Assembly (NCBI GenBank): GCA_030835185.1 | Contig: JAUQWL010000024.1 | Span: 1-26,262, forward strand | DNA: 26,262 nt | DNA from: Solirubrobacterales bacterium | GTDB lineage: Bacteria; Actinomycetota; Thermoleophilia; Solirubrobacterales; 70-9 | Reading direction: 5' to 3' | In this document: positions 23,195-26,262 of the stretch, in pieces | How positions within the stretch are numbered: the first letter of the stretch is position 1 | Layout of the letters: each line of letters begins with the position of its first letter | Notes under the pieces: model-generated | What the model saw: only the letters and a program-made list of their open reading frames with translations | Told to the model about the DNA's origin: nothing | Database searches by the model: none | Program-made: the position numbers and the translations under genes

Positions 23195-23625
23195 TTCTGG
23201 ATCTCCATCGGCTTCGGCTGCTGGGCCTGGTGGGTGTGGTCGGGGCCCGCGAAGACCTTGAGCTTGAGCAGCTGCTGACGGCCGAGCTTGTTCCTCGGAA
23301 GCATGCCTCGGACTGCCTTGCGGATCACTTCTTCCGGCTGCTTGTCGAGCATCTCGGCGAGGGTCCGGGACTTGACGCCGCCGGGATAACCGCTGTGGCG
23401 CCAGTAGGTCTTCTGGTTGAGTTTGTCACCGGTGACCCGGATCTTCTCCGCATTGACCACGACGACGAAGTCGCCGGTATCGATGTGGGGCGTGAAGTCC
23501 GGCTTGCGCTTGCCACGCAGGGCATCGGCGATCTGGGTGGCGAGACGACCCAGCGTCCGCCCCTCGGCGTCGACGAGGTACCAGTCTCTCTGGCGATTGG
23601 ATGGGGTGGCTACGTAAGTCTTCAT
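23191..23625 (-). CDS. rplM: 50S ribosomal protein L13
   Basis: This 144-residue large-subunit protein is needed early in 50S assembly. It has the usual pattern MKTYVATPSNRQRDWYLVDAEG at the start, then LGRLAT, GDFVVVVNAEKIRVTG, QKTYWRHSGYPGGVK and the conserved RGMLPRNKLGRQQL. The ATG at 23625 gives the family length. A longer frame to 23877 would extend antisense into the riboswitch and is rejected. It is the first gene of the long minus-strand operon. A possible -10, TATCAT (minus strand, 23673-23678), lacks a good -35. Confidence 0.97.
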   Translation of the reverse strand: MKTYVATPSNRQRDWYLVDAEGRTLGRLATQIADALRGKRKPDFTPHIDTGDFVVVVNAEKIRVTGDKLNQKTYWRHSGYPGGVKSRTLAEMLDKQPEEVIRKAVRGMLPRNKLGRQQLLKLKVFAGPDHTHQAQQPKPMEIQK

Positions 23626-23711
23626 GGCGTTGATGAGCGCGGACCAGCGTTTGCTGCGGACGCGGCCTGCGCATGATAGGGAACCCGCTCGCCGCACGCC
23701 TTTCCGGTCCC

Positions 23712-23717
23712 TATACT
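23712..23717 (+). promoter_or_regulatory. Probable -10 element before the riboswitch
   Basis: TATACT matches the sigma-70-type -10 consensus at five of six positions and would start transcription near 23724, some 16 bases before the aptamer. No good -35 lies 16-18 bases upstream (TCGCCG is the nearest), so the promoter may rely on an activator or another sigma factor. Confidence 0.45.
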
Positions 23718-23739
23718 GACCCCAGTCAAAGCCTAACCT

Positions 23740-23866
23740 GTGCCGATACCGGCCGGGGCGGAGGACCCAGAGGGGAGATTTTTCCCCAAGGGGCGAATCG
23801 GAGGCAATTAATGCTCCGTAGCGCAACTCTTTCAGCGCGAGCCCGCCAGCTAACTCCGCAGGCATC
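23740..23866 (+). promoter_or_regulatory. ydaO-type (c-di-AMP) riboswitch
   Basis: The stretch shows the conserved blocks of the ydaO/yuaA aptamer in order. The outer stem P1 pairs TGCC (23741-23744) with GGCA (23861-23864). Then come CGGAGGACCCA (23759-23769), GGGGCGAATC (23790-23799) and CCCGCCAGCTAACTCCG (23842-23858). The last block is nearly identical to the 3' core of ydaO sequences as I remember them from the Thermoanaerobacter crystal-structure RNA. Between blocks lie hairpins GGGG/CCCC (23772-23775 with 23784-23787), CGGAG/CTCCG (23799-23803 with 23814-23818) and GCGC/GCGC (23821-23824 with 23835-23838), at positions that fit the family's variable stems. The aptamer ends about ten bases before the TTG start of an M23 endopeptidase. 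That matches the known actinobacterial use of this riboswitch before wall hydrolases. No separate terminator follows, so control of translation is the simpler reading. Confidence 0.9.
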
Positions 23867-23876
23867 AGAAAGAGCA

Positions 23877-25061
23877 TTGATCAAGACAGCTACATACGCA
23901 ACCGCAGTCGCTCTCTTCGCGGCTCTTCTCGGGCTGACCGCCCACGCTTCGGCGGCTATCACGACCGACGGTGGCCTGACCGTCCCCGGCGTGCCGAAGA
24001 TCAAGGATGTCGTCTGCGTTTCGGGCTGCATCAAGATCCGTACCTCCAGCTCCGGTGGCACCGTCCAGGTAACCGGCACCGGGATGAATCAGGTGAGCTT
24101 CGTCAATTTCGCCGGCAAACCGAAGCGGGTGAAGGCCGAGCCGACCAGCTCGTCCGCCTCGAGCCTGCTGGTCGAAGTGCCCGACGGTGCCGCAACGGGG
24201 CGAATTCGGGTGATCAGCTCGACCGGATCCGTCTCCTCTCCTTCCGAGGCGGTACTCGGGATCGGCGAATCTCCGGTGGTTCAGAACTCGCCGCTCAGGA
24301 TCAGCGACGCTTCGACCACACCGTCGATCGCCTACCAGTACGGAGCACGGCGGCCCCGCCTCGACTTCGTGGTCAGCGGCGGGCGGGCGAAGAACGATCT
24401 GCGGATCGACATCGTCAACGCCTCCGGCTCGGTGCTCGCCAGCCGCACCAGGCTCGGAGTCGAACGCGGTACCAGCCAGAAGGTGACCTGGAACGGCAGG
24501 TCGGGTCGCAGGCCGGCACCCAGCGGCCGCTACCGGTTCGTGGTGCGCTCGATCGACGGGACAGCGGCCGTGCTTTCAAAGGGACTGACCCGGGCCAGGG
24601 CCAGAGCTTCCCGGACGCGTGCGCCCGATCCGCTCGGCTTCCGGCTTTACGGCTACGTCTTTCCGGTCCGGGCCGGCCATTCCTTTGGTGACGGGATCGG
24701 CAGCGGGCGTGGCCATCAGGGCCTCGACATCATGGCCGGGTGCGGTACGACCCTCATCGCGGCCCGCGGTGGAACGGTTTATTACAACGCGTACCAGGCG
24801 GGTGGCGCCGGCAACTACCTGGTGATCAACCTCGCCGGAACCCGCAAGGAAAGCCACGTCTACATGCACCTGCTCAAACCCTCTCCACTGAAGGTCGGCA
24901 GCAGGGTCAAGACCGGCCAGAAGATCGGCGTGGTCGGCAGCACCGGTCGCAGCAGCGCCTGCCATCTCCACTTCGAACACTGGTCCTCCCCCGGCTGGTA
25001 CCAGGGCGGGACCTTCCTCGACCCGACCGGCCCGGTCAAGCGCTGGGACCGCTACAGCTGA
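23877..25061 (+). CDS. Secreted M23 (LytM-type) peptidoglycan endopeptidase
   Basis: With the TTG at 23877 the protein has 394 residues. A clean signal peptide starts MIKTATYATAVALFAALL and cuts near AHASA (about 26). An IPT/TIG-like domain follows (about 60-130), then a FlgD-like Ig module (about 158-225, with VTWNGRSG...PSGRYRF) and a C-terminal M23 domain (about 255-385). The Zn2+ ligands are H280 and D284 (GHQGLDI) and H365 (CHLHFEHW), with H331 as catalytic base, so the peptidase should be active on cross-linked wall peptides. The ATG at 23811 with a perfect GGAGG looks attractive but lies inside the riboswitch aptamer. It would add 22 residues encoded by conserved RNA structure in front of the signal peptide. 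AGAAAGAG just before the TTG is a fair ribosome site. Confidence 0.9.
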   Translation: MIKTATYATAVALFAALLGLTAHASAAITTDGGLTVPGVPKIKDVVCVSGCIKIRTSSSGGTVQVTGTGMNQVSFVNFAGKPKRVKAEPTSSSASSLLVEVPDGAATGRIRVISSTGSVSSPSEAVLGIGESPVVQNSPLRISDASTTPSIAYQYGARRPRLDFVVSGGRAKNDLRIDIVNASGSVLASRTRLGVERGTSQKVTWNGRSGRRPAPSGRYRFVVRSIDGTAAVLSKGLTRARARASRTRAPDPLGFRLYGYVFPVRAGHSFGDGIGSGRGHQGLDIMAGCGTTLIAARGGTVYYNAYQAGGAGNYLVINLAGTRKESHVYMHLLKPSPLKVGSRVKTGQKIGVVGSTGRSSACHLHFEHWSSPGWYQGGTFLDPTGPVKRWDRYS

Positions 25062-25074
25062 ACCCGGCCCGGGT
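25062..25074 (+). other. Short palindrome after the M23 gene
   Basis: ACCCG and CGGGT flank a GCC centre directly after the stop codon. The stem is 5 bp with a 3-nt loop and no T-run follows, so a terminator is possible but weak. The rest of the interval to 25240 (179 bases between genes) is GC-rich; I see TAGAGT at 25206-25211 as a possible -10 for the next gene, without a good -35. Confidence 0.3.
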
Positions 25075-25240
25075 GGCCGTTGACCGGGTAAACCGGCCTT
25101 CCCATCGACCCGGCGTCACAGGACCAGCTTGACCCGCCGGGACCGGCGGACCGGACACGCCGGGCGCGACCGGATGTGTCACGGGTACCCGGGGTTGGTT
25201 CAGGCTAGAGTCCCGCTTCCCGCGACGGCGAAAGAAGGCC

Positions 25241-26262
25241 TTGGAGACCCGGATCAGAATCGCCCTTTTCACCCTGGCCCTGCTGTTCGGAGCCGGAACG
25301 GCTGTCGGCACAGCTGCGGCCGATACCGGCACGTGGAAGCTCGCACCTACCCCCGGTGGATATGAGGCTGCCTGGACCTCCCCGGAGCCACTGCCCGTCA
25401 CCTCCGATCGTCCCGAGATCCTGCTCGACGGTGAGTCACTCGGGCCGGCCACCGTCTCCCCGGACGGCCGTGAGCTTTCGATTTTCGTTCCGGGAGACGG
25501 CCCGCCCGCGATCGACAGGCTGGACGTGCGGCTCTCCGGGCGGACCCTGGATGAACCACCGGCCGCAGCACCGCCTCCGGCCGGTCCGGCGTGGATCGCC
25601 CCGGCCGGGTCGGTTGACGACCTCGGTTTCGATCCCGGACAGAACGGCACCGAACCGATCCGGGTGTCCAACTACACGGCTCGTTCCTTCAGCTACCCGG
25701 GTCTGCGCCGCAAACTCGAGACGGCCGGTCATGTGGTCGCCCCAAGCGATGCGACGGTGGCCGCCACCGCGCCGCTGGTCCTCTTCCTGCACGGCCGTCA
25801 CTCGACCTGTTACGACCCGGGCAAGCGACGCCCGGAGGCCAACAACTGGCCCTGCCGGCCCGGAACCAGGCCAGTCCCCAGCTACCTCGGCTACGACTAC
25901 CTGCAGCGCAATCTCGCAAGCCAGGGGTTCGTGACGGTATCGATCGCCGCCAACGGCATCAACGCTCAGGACGACGTCCTGTCGGACGGCGGGGCCCGTG
26001 CCCGGGCCGCCCTGATCCGGCGCCACCTCGACCTCTGGGCCGGCTGGGTTGCCTCGGGCAGGCACAGGGCCGATCTCGGCCGGGTGATCCTGGTCGGGCA
26101 CAGCCGTGGCGGCGAGGGTGCGAACCGGGCCTCCGGGGAGATCCCGGCCACAGCCCCCTACCGGATCGCCGGCCAGATCCTTCTCGCCCCGACCAACTTC
26201 GCCCGCCAGACTGCCGCCTATATCCCGACCGTCACCGCCCTGCCGTATTGCGATGGCGACGT
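25241..26262 (+). CDS. Secreted alpha/beta-hydrolase, 3' end outside window
   Basis: The frame is open from TTG 25241 to the window edge (340 residues seen). The start METRIRIALFTLALLFGAG is a signal peptide with a cleavage site near GTAAA (about 27). An N-terminal beta-rich part (30-105) and a Pro/Ala linker (105-120) precede the hydrolase domain. LVLFLHGRHSTC (179-190) carries the oxyanion-hole HG, and GHSRGGEGANR has the nucleophile S288. Residues C190 and C205, close to YDPG and NNWPC, could form a disulphide. The acid and histidine of the triad would lie beyond the window. The substrate is unknown (lipid, ester or polymer). AAGAAGG lies two bases before the TTG, an unusually short spacing, yet no better start fits the signal peptide. 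Confidence 0.85.
   Translation, partial: METRIRIALFTLALLFGAGTAVGTAAADTGTWKLAPTPGGYEAAWTSPEPLPVTSDRPEILLDGESLGPATVSPDGRELSIFVPGDGPPAIDRLDVRLSGRTLDEPPAAAPPPAGPAWIAPAGSVDDLGFDPGQNGTEPIRVSNYTARSFSYPGLRRKLETAGHVVAPSDATVAATAPLVLFLHGRHSTCYDPGKRRPEANNWPCRPGTRPVPSYLGYDYLQRNLASQGFVTVSIAANGINAQDDVLSDGGARARAALIRRHLDLWAGWVASGRHRADLGRVILVGHSRGGEGANRASGEIPATAPYRIAGQILLAPTNFARQTAAYIPTVTALPYCDGD

Noticed and set aside
22779..23261. Ser-rich open frame opposite the rpsI extension
   Set aside because: It is the complement of Glu-rich codons; no start context and no protein features beyond low complexity.
23811..23876. ATG with perfect GGAGG as start of the M23 gene
   Set aside because: The sequence belongs to the conserved core of the ydaO aptamer, and the extra residues would precede a complete signal peptide.
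1..26262. CRISPR array, tRNA/rRNA genes, mobile elements, defence genes
   Set aside because: Nothing in the sequence supports any of these; the window is mostly housekeeping and metabolic genes.

Overview
The window is GC-rich, densely packed bacterial DNA with no tRNA, rRNA, CRISPR array, insertion sequence or phage gene that I can recognise. The gene order rplM-rpsI-glmM-glmS-acpS-nnr-alr, the high GC content, six TTG starts among 25 visible start codons, and an actinobacterial-type ctaC/ctaD/ctaE cluster point to a deep-branching actinobacterium. Thermoleophilia (Solirubrobacterales-like) is my best guess; this is inference from gene content and style, not from a marker-gene comparison.

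Left part (1-6.5 kb). A PYROXD2-like FAD oxidoreductase, cut by the left edge, overlaps a small cupin gene, both on +. They converge on a minus-strand pair: a class III aminotransferase overlapping a kbl-type glycine C-acetyltransferase. A 3 x 19-bp tandem repeat lies at the convergence point. A membrane-anchored PhoA-type alkaline phosphatase follows on the minus strand, with a clear hairpin terminator and a near-consensus promoter. It is divergent from a TRIC/UPF0126 membrane channel gene.

Middle (6.5-13.9 kb). A minus-strand respiratory cluster reads glycosyltransferase, ctaC, ctaD, a tandem UspA-like soluble protein, ctaE, and a 69-residue two-helix membrane protein. CtaD carries the YSHPxVY signature of A2-type haem-copper oxidases and an extra two-helix N-terminal extension. 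To the right are a small zinc-ribbon gene and a secreted six-cysteine protein of unknown function.

Right-centre (13.9-23.6 kb). A long, tightly coupled minus-strand operon reads rplM, rpsI, glmM, glmS, acpS, nnr, a CBS-domain gene, alr, cca, infA. It joins ribosome synthesis, amino-sugar and D-alanine supply for peptidoglycan, acyl-carrier activation, NAD(P)HX repair, tRNA maturation and translation initiation. Ribosomal protein S9 has an unusual ~138-residue acidic N-terminal extension.

Right end (23.7-26.3 kb, + strand). A ydaO-type (c-di-AMP) riboswitch precedes a secreted M23 peptidoglycan endopeptidase. The aptamer covers a tempting GGAGG/ATG pair, so the real start is most likely a TTG at 23877. 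A secreted alpha/beta-hydrolase then runs off the window. The peptidoglycan-precursor genes (glmS, glmM, alr) and the c-di-AMP-controlled wall hydrolase stand back to back across about 250 bp. That region and the 179 bases at 25062-25240 are the largest stretches without a gene; there is no gene-free gap above 300 bases.
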